Below, piece after piece: positions 7,851-16,111 of a DNA stretch of 64,000 bases. Source of the stretch: Caballeronia sp. M1242 (GTDB lineage: Bacteria; Pseudomonadota; Gammaproteobacteria; Burkholderiales; Burkholderiaceae); contig NZ_CP071131.1 of NCBI RefSeq assembly GCF_017220215.1, positions 434,001 to 498,000 on the forward strand, written 5' to 3'. The position numbers and the translations under genes are program-made. The first letter of the stretch is position 1, and every line of letters starts with the position of its first letter. The notes beneath the pieces were generated by a model. The model saw nothing but the letters and a program-made list of their open reading frames with translations, was not told the origin of the DNA and did not search any database.

Positions 7851-9336
7851 GATCGCGCGTGAGGTAGGCGTCGAGCGCGCTGTTGTCATTCGCGACGAGC
7901 GCATCGAGATCGACCGTGTCTTGCCCCGGAATCCGCACGCGCGTGAAGACGTGCGCCGGATAAACGACCGGGCGCGTGGCGTCGAGACCCATCTTCGCGC
8001 TCACGCCTTGCAGATGCGCGGGCGCGTCTTCAGGCAGGCCGACCGTCGTCGAAGGGTCGAGCGGCGAGCCTTGCGCGCCCGCCACCACGACGAGATCGCG
8101 GTCGGCCTGAAAGCGCGTGGCGATCGCCCATTCGATTTCGGCGGGATCATGCACGTCGACATCGGTATCCACGACGACGACCTGCTTGATGTCGTAGTGC
8201 GCGCCGAACGCGCAGAGAATCACATTCTTCGCCTCGCCTTCGCGTTTCTTGTCGAACTGCACCCACAGGTGATAGCGGCACACGCCGCCCACGGAAAGAT
8301 GCACGTCCTTAACCGAAGGATGGCTGCGCTGAAGATGCGCGAGCAGCGTGGCTTCGCGCGGAATGGCGCCGAGCAGCAGATGCTCCATCTCGGCCGGCAC
8401 GATCGTATGAAAGATCGGGGCGCGCCGATGCGTGACCGCCGTCACTTCGATGACTTCGCGCGATTCCTTTGCGCTGTAGTACTTCGGAAACTCGCCGAAC
8501 GGGCCTTCGGGTTCGCGCACGTTCGGCAGAATGCGCCCTTCGATGATGATCTCCGCGAACGCCGGCACGTGCACGCCGTTCGTCACGCACGACACGACCG
8601 GCAGCGGCGCACCGTGCAGCGCGCCCGCGATTTCGAGCTCGTCGTGATCGATCGGCGTGATGGCTTGCGACGCGAGCATCGTCAGCGGATCGACGCCTAT
8701 CGCGACGGCCACGTCGAGCGCATCGCCCGCTTCTTCGGCGGCGCGCTGGAATGCGTACAGATGGCGCGGCAGCAGCAGAATCGCCATGCGGTCGCGGCCA
8801 TGCACCTGAATGCGGTTGATGGAGACGTTCTGCACGCCCGTGCGTGGATTGCGCGCAATCACGAGACCCGCCGTGATGTACGGGCCGTTGTCGTGTTCGC
8901 TGTGCGTGGGAATCGGCAAGAGCGCGTGCAAGTCAATGCCGTTGGTATGCACCACTTGCTGGCACGGCGCGTCGTCACGCTCGATCACTTTGGGCGCGAG
9001 CGGCGCGGCGGCCGCAGCGGAAAATCGCGCGAGCAGTCCGGCTTCTTCGACGCCCATCGCTTCGGCAATCCATGCGCGCTTCGCCATGAAGCCGCTCACG
9101 ACCGGCACTGAATGTCCGCCCGGACGCGTGAAGAAGGCCGCCTGCGTGCCGTCGAGCCGCTTGGCGATGGCCGCGAGTTCATGTTCGAGCGCGACGGGCT
9201 TGTCGATGGTCGCGACACGTCCGGTCTTCGCGAGATGCGCGAGCCAGTCGCGCAGCGAGAGCGAGCCCGCATCGGCGCCCTGGCGGGCCCATGCAAATGT
9301 GGAAATGCCGTTCGTTGCGGCATCGCGTGAGTTCAT
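7843..9336 (-). CDS. hmfF: UbiD-family prenyl-FMN decarboxylase, likely furan-2,5-dicarboxylate decarboxylase
   Basis: A 497-residue UbiD-family enzyme, the usual family length. The prFMN/metal region NVSINRIQVHGRDRMAI and the EPEGPFGEFPKYY segment, which contributes the conserved acidic active-site residue, are intact. It should remove one carboxylate from furan-2,5-dicarboxylate to give 2-furoate. The ATG at 9336 is preferred because GGAG lies about 6 nt upstream; another in-frame ATG at 9348 would add four residues. It is the first gene of the minus-strand operon, with its promoter in the divergent region shared with the LysR gene. Other UbiD members act on phenolic acids or pyrrole-2-carboxylate; the hmf neighbours favour FDCA. 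Confidence 0.85.
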   Translation of the reverse strand: MNSRDAATNGISTFAWARQGADAGSLSLRDWLAHLAKTGRVATIDKPVALEHELAAIAKRLDGTQAAFFTRPGGHSVPVVSGFMAKRAWIAEAMGVEEAGLLARFSAAAAAPLAPKVIERDDAPCQQVVHTNGIDLHALLPIPTHSEHDNGPYITAGLVIARNPRTGVQNVSINRIQVHGRDRMAILLLPRHLYAFQRAAEEAGDALDVAVAIGVDPLTMLASQAITPIDHDELEIAGALHGAPLPVVSCVTNGVHVPAFAEIIIEGRILPNVREPEGPFGEFPKYYSAKESREVIEVTAVTHRRAPIFHTIVPAEMEHLLLGAIPREATLLAHLQRSHPSVKDVHLSVGGVCRYHLWVQFDKKREGEAKNVILCAFGAHYDIKQVVVVDTDVDVHDPAEIEWAIATRFQADRDLVVVAGAQGSPLDPSTTVGLPEDAPAHLQGVSAKMGLDATRPVVYPAHVFTRVRIPGQDTVDLDALVANDNSALDAYLTRDHG

Positions 9337-9627
9337 TGGTGTCTCCATCCGTTGCCTGCCTTTGACTAGAAATGCCGCAGCAAGCGCATGGTTGAAGCGT
9401 AGCGAGATCACTCCATAAGTTCTAATACTGTTTTCTGATGCGCCGGATCATCGGGTCTTATATCGGTGTTAGCCCCGATGACAGCGTTCTTACGGTTACG
9501 TATCAATAGATGCCTTTCACGCGCCGTCCAGCGGGGCGCGGCTTCTCGTGATGCACTCAGGCCGCGTTTGACGCATAGTGATAACTCGACGCAGGCCTAT
9601 TAGCGTTGCTGATGAGGATGGGATCGA
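9337..9627. promoter_or_regulatory. Divergent control region between the hmf operon and its LysR gene
   Basis: These 291 bp separate hmfF (leftward) from the LysR gene (rightward) and contain no convincing gene. The AT-richer stretch at about 9415-9500 is unlike the flanking coding DNA and should hold both promoters. A LysR-type dyad lies within it (separate entry). No consensus -35/-10 pair could be assigned with confidence on either strand. Confidence 0.6.
9451..9480. promoter_or_regulatory. Candidate LysR operator in the hmf divergent promoter
   Basis: Inverted repeat ATCGGG-N18-CCCGAT, with a nested ATCGG-N8-CCGAT using the same right arm (9463-9480). The nested spacing fits the roughly 15-18 bp dyads bound by LysR regulators. 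It sits about midway between the two divergent starts. Binding by the adjacent LysR protein is inference. Confidence 0.45.
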
Positions 9628-10551
9628 ATGGACCTCAAGCAAATCCAGTACTTCATCGCGCTCTTCGAAGACGGCTCGGTTACGCGCGCGGCCAAGCGGC
9701 TCAACATCGTGCAGCCCGCGTTGAGCATGCAGATCGCCAAGCTCGAAGACGAACTGCATCAGCAACTCTTCGAACGGGGCGCGCACGGCATGGCGCCGAC
9801 CGCGGCGGGACGGCTCATGTATCGCCTCTTTCTGCCGATCATGCGCGACCTCGCGCACGCGCGGCAGCAGCTCGTGCAGCGCGATGAAGTCGTGACCGGG
9901 CACGTGGGCATCGGGCTGATCGCGTCGGTCACGGAAAGCGTGCTCGCCGACTCGCTCTCGCGTTTTCATGCGCGTTATCCGGATGTCGAAGTGACCGTCG
10001 CCGATGGCTACAGCGCGACGTTCATCGACTGGGTGGCGGGCGGCCAGCTTGATGCGGCGATCATCAACAAGCCGCGCGCGCGCCTGTCACTCGATTCGCG
10101 CCCGCTGCTCGACGAAGAAATGGTGCTCGCAACCAGCGCCGCGCATGGCCCGGACCTGCCGCACGCGATCGAACTGGCGCAGTTGCCGGAGCTCGAACTC
10201 GTGCTGCCGACCAAGCGCCACGGTCTGCGCGGCGTGCTCGACAGCGCCGCGCAACATGAAGACGTGCTGCTCGCGCCGCGCTTCGAAATCGACGTGCTCT
10301 CCACCATTCTCAAGCTCGTCGAGCACACGCGCTTTGCGACGATTCTTCCGCGCATCGTGGTGGAACGCGCCGCGCGGCACGGCACCTTGCGCGCGTGCCC
10401 GATTCTCGCGCCGCGCATCGTGCGCCATATCGTGTGCGTGAGTCATCCGCGCCGGCCGTTGAGCGCGGCAGCGGAGGCGCTGATCGCGATCATCGGCGAC
10501 GAACTGCACCAAGCATCGGATACTTCGGTGTCCGATACATTACCCCAATGA
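9628..10551 (+). CDS. LysR-type regulator of the furan cluster (HmfR-like)
   Basis: A 307-residue LysR protein. The N-terminal winged helix-turn-helix spans residues about 1-60 (LKQIQYFIALFEDGSVTRAA, then LNIVQPALSMQIAKLE), followed by a linker helix and a periplasmic-binding-like effector domain (TGHVGIGLIASVTESVLA). It is divergent from hmfF and separated from the downstream aldehyde dehydrogenase by only 13 bp, so it probably shares a transcript with it. By genomic convention it would activate the hmf operon in response to a furanic acid or CoA ester; the effector is not visible. Known hmf loci carry LysR regulators, but I cannot assign this one to a particular hmfR number. Confidence 0.82.
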   Translation: MDLKQIQYFIALFEDGSVTRAAKRLNIVQPALSMQIAKLEDELHQQLFERGAHGMAPTAAGRLMYRLFLPIMRDLAHARQQLVQRDEVVTGHVGIGLIASVTESVLADSLSRFHARYPDVEVTVADGYSATFIDWVAGGQLDAAIINKPRARLSLDSRPLLDEEMVLATSAAHGPDLPHAIELAQLPELELVLPTKRHGLRGVLDSAAQHEDVLLAPRFEIDVLSTILKLVEHTRFATILPRIVVERAARHGTLRACPILAPRIVRHIVCVSHPRRPLSAAAEALIAIIGDELHQASDTSVSDTLPQ

Positions 10552-10564
10552 AGGAACGAACACC

Positions 10565-12004
10565 ATGAACGCATTGCACTGGATCGGCGGCGATTGGACC
10601 GGCACGCCCACGCTCGACAGCATCGACCCCGCGACGGGCGAAGCCATCGGCCAATACGCCGACGGCGGCGCGCACGAAGCGGACGCCGCCATTGCCGCCG
10701 CGCGCCATGTGTTCGACCGCACGACGTGGGCGCAGGACGCGCGTTTGCGTCAGGACGTGCTGCTCGCGTGGGCCGCGGCGCTCGAACAGCAGCGCGATTC
10801 CCTTGCGACGCTGCTCACGCGCGAGAATGGCAAAGCGATCGCGCAATCGCGCGGCGAAATCGCGGGCGCCATATCGGAGGTGCGCTATTACGCGGGGCTC
10901 GCACGGCATATTGCGGGGCACGTGCTCGAACCGGAACCGGGCACCCTCTCCACGATGCTGCGCGAAGCCGCTGGCGTCGCGGCGATCATCGTGCCGTGGA
11001 ACGCGCCGGCCGTGCTGCTCGTGCGCTCGCTCGCGCCCGCGCTTGCGGCAGGCTGCACGGCGGTCGTGAAGCCGGCGGCGCAGACGTCGCTCCTCACGGC
11101 CGCGATGCTGCGCTGCTTCGAGCACACCGCGTTGCCGAAGGGCGCTGTCAACCTGGTGAACGAACAGGCGCACGCCGCCAGTCAGCGACTCGCGGATTCG
11201 CACGGCGTAGACGTGGTGAGCTTCACGGGATCGACCGCGACGGGCAAGAAGATCATGGCCGCAGCGGCGGACAGCATGAAGAAGCTCTCGCTCGAACTCG
11301 GCGGCAAGTCGTGCTGCCTCGTGTTCGACGATGCCGACATCGCCGCCATCGCGCCGCGACTCGCGCGAGCCGCGACCATCATCTCCGGTCAGCAATGCAC
11401 GGCCGCGCGTCGCGTGCTGGTGCATGCGTCGCGCGCGGCCGAGATGCGCGAGCATCTCGCGGGCGCGCTCGCCGCGCTGAAAGTGGGACCGGGCATCGAT
11501 CCGGCGACGGATATCGGCGCGCTCATCGATGCGCCCACGCGCGATGCGGTGGACCGCACGATCGAACGCGCATGCGACATGGCGGATCGCGTGCTCTTGC
11601 GCGGCGCGCGCTCGGGCCACGCGTTTCTTTCGCCGACGCTCGTTGAGCATAGCGACCCGAAGGCATTCTTCTGCCAGGACGAAATCTTCGGGCCGTTCGT
11701 CACGCTTGAAGTGTTCGAGAGCGAGCAGGAAGCGCTCGCGAAGGCCAATGACACGGTCTTCGGCCTGTCAGCGAGCGTGTGGACGCAAGACGGCCCGCGC
11801 GCCTTTCGCATGGCGCGTGCGTTGCGTAACGGCACGGTCTGGATCAACGACCACAACAAACTCTTCGCGGAAGCGGAAACCGGCGGTTATCGGCAAAGCG
11901 GCCTCGGGCGTCTGCATGGCTACGACGCGCTCGCCGACTTCACCGAGATCAAGCATATCTGCATGCCGGCGGGTGTCGCGGAAGGCATTGCTCCGTTGCG
12001 CTGA
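10565..12004 (+). CDS. NAD(P)-dependent aldehyde dehydrogenase, probably for furan aldehydes
   Basis: A 479-residue aldehyde dehydrogenase. Visible motifs are the cofactor-binding PWNAP and FTGSTATGKKI, the general-base motif LELGGKS, and the catalytic cysteine in SGQQCTAARR. EIFGPF and the C-terminal YRQSGLGR complete the fold. The start ATG at 10565 follows AAGGA with good spacing, 13 bp after the LysR stop. In a furan locus the natural job is oxidation of furfural or HMF-derived aldehydes to furoic acids, alongside HmfH. The enzyme class is certain; the substrate is inferred only from position. Confidence 0.85.
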   Translation: MNALHWIGGDWTGTPTLDSIDPATGEAIGQYADGGAHEADAAIAAARHVFDRTTWAQDARLRQDVLLAWAAALEQQRDSLATLLTRENGKAIAQSRGEIAGAISEVRYYAGLARHIAGHVLEPEPGTLSTMLREAAGVAAIIVPWNAPAVLLVRSLAPALAAGCTAVVKPAAQTSLLTAAMLRCFEHTALPKGAVNLVNEQAHAASQRLADSHGVDVVSFTGSTATGKKIMAAAADSMKKLSLELGGKSCCLVFDDADIAAIAPRLARAATIISGQQCTAARRVLVHASRAAEMREHLAGALAALKVGPGIDPATDIGALIDAPTRDAVDRTIERACDMADRVLLRGARSGHAFLSPTLVEHSDPKAFFCQDEIFGPFVTLEVFESEQEALAKANDTVFGLSASVWTQDGPRAFRMARALRNGTVWINDHNKLFAEAETGGYRQSGLGRLHGYDALADFTEIKHICMPAGVAEGIAPLR

Positions 12005-12407
12005 CACGCTAAGGAAGCGATCGGCGTTCGCGCGCCTGGGCCTTGGTCATGACAGTGAAGCTCAGCAAATCAAAGACGCCCACAGGCGATTCATCGCCAG
12101 GGCCGCCTTTCGATCCGTCTGTACGTGAAATGGCCGGAATGGGAGCTCAAGTCTCGCCGGCCATTCCGCGGTTCAGCCGTACCGACCGTTCTCGGAAGAA
12201 CGATCATCAGGTGGTGGAAACATTCGGCACCCGGCAGGAGGATGCGATCCACCGGAAGGTGGGACCGCCTCCACGGCTTTCCCGACATGACTGGGTACCA
12301 CAACAGTACGCAGCCGCGTCGAACTCCGATCGCTTGAAATCGCTTTTCTGATCGCGGCACGACGCTTGCGCGCAATGCTTCTGTATGCATCCAGTGGGAG
12401 ATCCGAA
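12005..12407. other. Intergenic region with two hairpins, no convincing gene
   Basis: About 400 bp without a supported coding region. A 9-bp perfect stem AATGGCCGG/CCGGCCATT with a 19-nt loop lies at 12129-12165. A smaller stem CGTTCT-CGGA-AGAACG lies at 12187-12202. Neither is followed by a T-run. A short open frame at 12043-12351 has no family resemblance or good ribosome site. The promoter of the downstream secreted protein gene should lie in the last 100 bp. Confidence 0.4.
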
Positions 12408-12788
12408 ATGAAATCGAGACTTGCAGTGACTGCGCTCCTGATCGCGCTGTCAGGCGGCGCAAATGTGGCCAGCGCGGCCGGCGCGGGCGGTGGCATGATC
12501 GGCGGCGCGGCGGGCGGCGCCGTGGGCGGAACGAGCGGCGCGGGCACGGGAACGAACGGCGTCAACGGACTGTCCGGCGCGACCGGCGCGAACACGTCGG
12601 GGCCGAGCGACGGCGCCGGCATGACGCGCGGCGGCGGCATCGGCGGCGCGAATGACGGCACCATGAACGCTGCGCCGGGCAGGGGCGGCATGCAGCCGCC
12701 GGGCGCGACGCGCAACATGTCCTCAGGCGTGACGAGTCCGCAGAACACCCCTTCGCCGGGCGGCGGCGGATCACGCGGCGGATGGTAA
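12408..12788 (+). CDS. Small secreted Gly/Ala-rich protein, unknown function
   Basis: A 126-residue protein with an N-terminal signal peptide (MKSRLAVTALLIALSGG, cleavage probably after VASAAG). The mature part is dominated by Gly, Ala, Ser, Thr and Asn and ends in GGGSRGGW. GGGAG lies 7 nt before the ATG at 12408, which fixes this start against a longer frame opening at 12366. The composition suggests a disordered exported protein. It resembles in layout the protein at 27448-27783 (signal peptide, Gly-rich body, C-terminal G-x-W end). No function can be assigned. Confidence 0.6.
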   Translation: MKSRLAVTALLIALSGGANVASAAGAGGGMIGGAAGGAVGGTSGAGTGTNGVNGLSGATGANTSGPSDGAGMTRGGGIGGANDGTMNAAPGRGGMQPPGATRNMSSGVTSPQNTPSPGGGGSRGGW

Positions 12789-12815
12789 GACGCGCATTCG
12801 CTTCCATGCATGAGA

Positions 12816-12839
12816 CCAGCGCGGTTCGCGCCGCGCTGG
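12816..12839 (+). terminator. Possible terminator after the Gly-rich protein gene
   Basis: Perfect 9-bp stem CCAGCGCGG/CCGCGCTGG with loop TTCGCG, 27 bp after the stop codon. It lacks a T-tract, so it may be a weak terminator or an mRNA-stabilising hairpin. Confidence 0.4.
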
Positions 12840-12947
12840 CGTAGGGCATGTTCGCTTCATCGGGGTCTCAATAGCGAGCCATCAGCGGGTAGAATAGTCT
12901 GAAGTTCTCCCGCCCGCTCGGGCATCCGCAAGCCGTTGCCGACACCA

Positions 12948-13883
12948 ATGCTTGTCCCTATTAAGCCTGCGAACGAAAGCGAGCGCATTGCCGCGCTCCG
13001 CGCACTGAATATCCTCGATACCGCGCCGGAAGAGCGCTTCGACCGCCTGACGCGGCTCGCTAAACGCCTGTTCGACGTGCCCATCGCGCTGGTGAGTCTC
13101 GTCGACGAAAATCGCCAGTGGTTCAAGTCATGCACCGGCCTCAAGACGCGTCAAACATCGCGCGATGTTTCGTTCTGCGCACATGCCATCGGCGGCAGCG
13201 ACGTGTTGATCGTGCCCGATGCCCGCGCCGACGCGCGCTTCGATGACAATCCGCTCGTCGTCGGCCCGCCGTTCATCCGCTTTTATGCGGGGTATCCGCT
13301 GAGTTTGCCGAACGGCGCGAAGCTCGGCACGCTGTGTCTCATCGACCAGCAGCCGCGCGCATTCGGCGAGGAAGATCGGCGGCTCTTGCGCGACCTCGGC
13401 CGCATGGCGGAACAGGAAATGGCCGCGCTGCAACTCGCGACCATTGACGAACTCACGCTGCTGTCCAACCGGCGCGGCTTCGAGATGCTCGCGCAGCATT
13501 CGCTCAATGTCTGCGAGCGGCTTTCGCGCGACGCGACGCTGCTTTTGATCGACCTGGACGGGTTTCGCGACATCAACGATACGTACGGGCACGTCGAAGG
13601 AGACCGCGCGTTGCAGACGTTCTCCGACGTGCTGCGCGATGTGCTTGCCGAGAGCGACGTGATCGCGCGACTGAGCGGCGACGAGTTCGCCGTGCTGCTC
13701 ACCGACACGAGCGCCGAGGACACCGACGATCTGATCGAACGGCTGCGCCACGCGCTGCGTCAACGGGAAGCGCGCGTGCATCGCGGCTACGCGATCGGCT
13801 TCAACGTGCGGCAGACGCAGTTCGATCCGGCGCTCCATCACAGCGTGGCGGACCTGCTCGCCGAAAGCGGCTTCGGCGAGTAA
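12948..13883 (+). CDS. GAF-GGDEF protein with degenerate C-terminus
   Basis: A 311-residue cytosolic protein. A GAF sensor domain occupies residues about 20-160 (VSLVDENRQWFKS, FYAGYPL, LGTLCLID). A GGDEF domain follows from about 165 (DELTLLSNRRGF, LIDLDGFRDINDTYGH). The signature is SGDEF (243-247), not GGDEF, and no RxxD inhibitory site precedes it. The normal C-terminal block (AD.A.Y.AK) is missing: the protein ends at ADLLAESGFGE. SGDEF can be tolerated in active diguanylate cyclases, but the shortened C-terminus makes activity doubtful; it may be a c-di-GMP/GTP sensor. The ATG at 12948 is used; a TTG at 12936 would add four residues. Confidence 0.75.
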   Translation: MLVPIKPANESERIAALRALNILDTAPEERFDRLTRLAKRLFDVPIALVSLVDENRQWFKSCTGLKTRQTSRDVSFCAHAIGGSDVLIVPDARADARFDDNPLVVGPPFIRFYAGYPLSLPNGAKLGTLCLIDQQPRAFGEEDRRLLRDLGRMAEQEMAALQLATIDELTLLSNRRGFEMLAQHSLNVCERLSRDATLLLIDLDGFRDINDTYGHVEGDRALQTFSDVLRDVLAESDVIARLSGDEFAVLLTDTSAEDTDDLIERLRHALRQREARVHRGYAIGFNVRQTQFDPALHHSVADLLAESGFGE

Positions 13884-13898
13884 GCCCGCCGCAACCTG

Positions 13899-14840
13899 TC
13901 AGCCGTTTTGTTTCTTGCCGTTCAACTCGGCAACGACATCGAACATATGCGGCACGTATTCGTCGCCGTGGCCGAGGTTGATGCCGAGCACGTAGATCTG
14001 ACGCACGGCTTCGGCCAGAATCGCAGTCGATGAATACGAAGCCGCAAGCTGGCTATACGAGCGCATGTCTTTCGCGGCATTTCGGATTGCGAACTGTTGT
14101 CCGCTGTCGTCGCCTTCGAGCAGATACGGAATAAGACGGTCGAACGTCTTGCTGTGCGCGCCGCTCAGACGGCACACCGCCGCGAATTCATGCAGGTTCA
14201 ACTGGGCTTTCGCGGCCGTGCCGAACGCTTCAGCGAGAATCGCCCCGTTCGCCTGCGCAATGAAGTTGTGGATGAGCTTCGCGCGATAGCCCGATCCGTG
14301 CGCGCCCAGATGATGCACCGTCTCCCCGTACGCAGCCATGAGCGGCCGCACGCGATCCAGCACCGCTGCATCGCCGCCTACCAGCACGTTGAGCCGGCCT
14401 TCGCGCGCTTCCTTCGGCGTGCGGTTCACGGGCGCATCGAGGAACGCGGCGCCCTTCTCGGCGAATGCGCTGGCCGCTTCGGCGGCGAAGTCGGCATCGG
14501 CCGTCGTGCTGTCGATCACGATCAAACCGTCGTGCGCGCCCGCGAGCAGGCCGTCTTCGCGAAACACGGCATCGCGCACATGCGGTGTGCCCGTGACGCA
14601 TACGATCACCACATCGACGTTGCGCGCAAGTTCTGCGGCGCTGCCGAGTTCCGTCGCGCCTTGCGCGACCAGTTCTTCGAGCGCCTGACGGCTGCGGTGC
14701 CCGACCACCGAGAGCTTGAATCCCTTTTTCATCACCTGCGAGGCGATGGCGCTGCCCATCAGTCCCAGTCCGATCATGCCGACGCGTTCGATGCGCGCGG
14801 CAGATGCCGTTTCGTTCAGGCTCATGTTGTTCGTGTCCAT
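13899..14840 (-). CDS. Beta-hydroxyacid dehydrogenase, GarR/3-hydroxyisobutyrate dehydrogenase family
   Basis: A 313-residue NAD(P)-dependent dehydrogenase. The N-terminal dinucleotide motif is VGMIGLGLMGSAIA. The middle carries the substrate-binding DAPVNRTPKEAREGRLNVLVGG region (within about residues 130-152), and the catalytic lysine lies in GYRAKLIHNFI. The family reduces tartronate semialdehyde or oxidises 3-hydroxyisobutyrate-type acids. As the last gene of the minus-strand sugar-acid island, a tartronate-semialdehyde reductase (GarR) role is plausible but unproven. The start at 14840 (12 bp from the upstream stop) lacks a clear Shine-Dalgarno; ATG at 14825 is an alternative. Confidence 0.75.
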   Translation of the reverse strand: MDTNNMSLNETASAARIERVGMIGLGLMGSAIASQVMKKGFKLSVVGHRSRQALEELVAQGATELGSAAELARNVDVVIVCVTGTPHVRDAVFREDGLLAGAHDGLIVIDSTTADADFAAEAASAFAEKGAAFLDAPVNRTPKEAREGRLNVLVGGDAAVLDRVRPLMAAYGETVHHLGAHGSGYRAKLIHNFIAQANGAILAEAFGTAAKAQLNLHEFAAVCRLSGAHSKTFDRLIPYLLEGDDSGQQFAIRNAAKDMRSYSQLAASYSSTAILAEAVRQIYVLGINLGHGDEYVPHMFDVVAELNGKKQNG

Positions 14841-14851
14841 TGACGTTACGC

Positions 14852-16087
14852 TCAGAGGGTGACAGCTTCCTGCATCGGTCGCGGCTTGCGTGTTTGCATC
14901 GGCTCGGCGTTGCGCCGGGTCCATTGCAGATAGCGCGTGTCCAGTTCGGCCATGCTCTTGCAACCCAGTAGACCGATAACGCGATCCACTTCCGTCTTCA
15001 ATATGTCGATGGCGCGGTCCACGCCCGCGCGACCGCCCGCCGCGAGACCCCACGTCGTCGCGCGACCGAGGAGTACCGCATCCGCGCCGAGCGCCATCGC
15101 TTTCACGATGTCGGAGCCGCGCCGGAAGCCGCCATCGAGCATCACGGCAAGACGCCCGTTCACTTCGGCGACGACTTCGGGCAGCACTTCCAGCGCCGCC
15201 ACCGATCCGTCGAGTTGCCGCCCGCCGTGATTCGATAGCACGATGCCGTCCGCGCCCACGGACACGGCGCGCGCCGCGTCTTCCGGATGAATGAGCCCCT
15301 TGATGATGAGGCGTCCCGGCCAGCGATCACGCAGCCAGCGGATATCGTTCCACGACAGCGAAGGATCGAGTTCCTTCGCGAGCGCCGATGCCGCGCCGCG
15401 CACACTGTCTTGTCCGGGCGGCAGCAGGTCCCCGAGATTCGCGAACTTCGGCATGCCGCCGGGCCAGAGCACATCCATCATCCAGCGCGGATGCGCGAGC
15501 ACGTCGAGCGTATTGCGCAGATCGAGCTTCAGCGGACGCGCGTAGTTGCGCAAGTCCCATTCACGCTTGCCATAGATCGCGCTGTCGGTGGTCACGACGA
15601 GCGCCTCGACTTGCGCTTGCTTCGCGCGTTCGGCGAGCTTCGCGACGAAGTCCCGCGTGCGATACATGTAGACCTGCATCCACACGCGCCCGCCAGCGCT
15701 CGCCACCACGCGTTCGAGCGGCACCGTCGAGGCATTGCTGAGAATGAACGGGATGCCTGCGGCAGCCGCCGCGCTTGCAAGCGCGATATCGCCTTCGCGC
15801 GAGAGTAGACCGCTGAAACCCGTCGGCCCGATCATGAACGGCGCAGCGCTGCGTCGGCCGAAGAGATCGATGCCGATGTCCCGCTTCGATACATCCACCA
15901 GCGAACGCGGCCTGAAAGCGATATCCGCGAACACCGAGCGATTGCGCAGCAGCGTGGCTTCCTCTTCCGCGCCGCCTTCCACGTACTCGAAACAGAAGTT
16001 GGGCACGCGCCGCTGCGCCATGCCGCGAAGCTCCTCGATGCTGTGCGCGCGGCGCGGATCGTTACCCGTATAAAGACGACGTTGCAC
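14852..16087 (-). CDS. FMN-dependent 2-hydroxyacid dehydrogenase/oxidase (LldD/mandelate dehydrogenase family)
   Basis: A 411-residue (beta/alpha)8 flavoprotein. Visible residues include FCFEYVEGGAEEE near the N-terminus, the FMN-contact segments MQVYMYR and TTDSAIYGKREWDLRN, the lysine in LIIKGL, and the catalytic His/Arg in SNHGGRQLDG. DGGFRRGSDIVKAMALGADA closes the FMN phosphate site. The family oxidises L-2-hydroxy acids such as lactate, mandelate or glycolate, feeding electrons to quinone or oxygen. It sits 24 bp before the MFS gene stop in the same direction, inside the sugar-acid island, so a hydroxy-dicarboxylate or glycerate-like substrate is possible. The true substrate cannot be read from sequence. 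Confidence 0.8.
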   Translation of the reverse strand: MQRRLYTGNDPRRAHSIEELRGMAQRRVPNFCFEYVEGGAEEEATLLRNRSVFADIAFRPRSLVDVSKRDIGIDLFGRRSAAPFMIGPTGFSGLLSREGDIALASAAAAAGIPFILSNASTVPLERVVASAGGRVWMQVYMYRTRDFVAKLAERAKQAQVEALVVTTDSAIYGKREWDLRNYARPLKLDLRNTLDVLAHPRWMMDVLWPGGMPKFANLGDLLPPGQDSVRGAASALAKELDPSLSWNDIRWLRDRWPGRLIIKGLIHPEDAARAVSVGADGIVLSNHGGRQLDGSVAALEVLPEVVAEVNGRLAVMLDGGFRRGSDIVKAMALGADAVLLGRATTWGLAAGGRAGVDRAIDILKTEVDRVIGLLGCKSMAELDTRYLQWTRRNAEPMQTRKPRPMQEAVTL

Positions 16088-16111
16088 GACTGCTCTCCTG
16101 CTGTGCTCTGC

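Noticed and set aside
12043..12351. 102-codon open frame between the aldehyde dehydrogenase and Gly-rich protein genes
   Set aside because: No family resemblance, no good ribosome site and poor composition; treated as intergenic.
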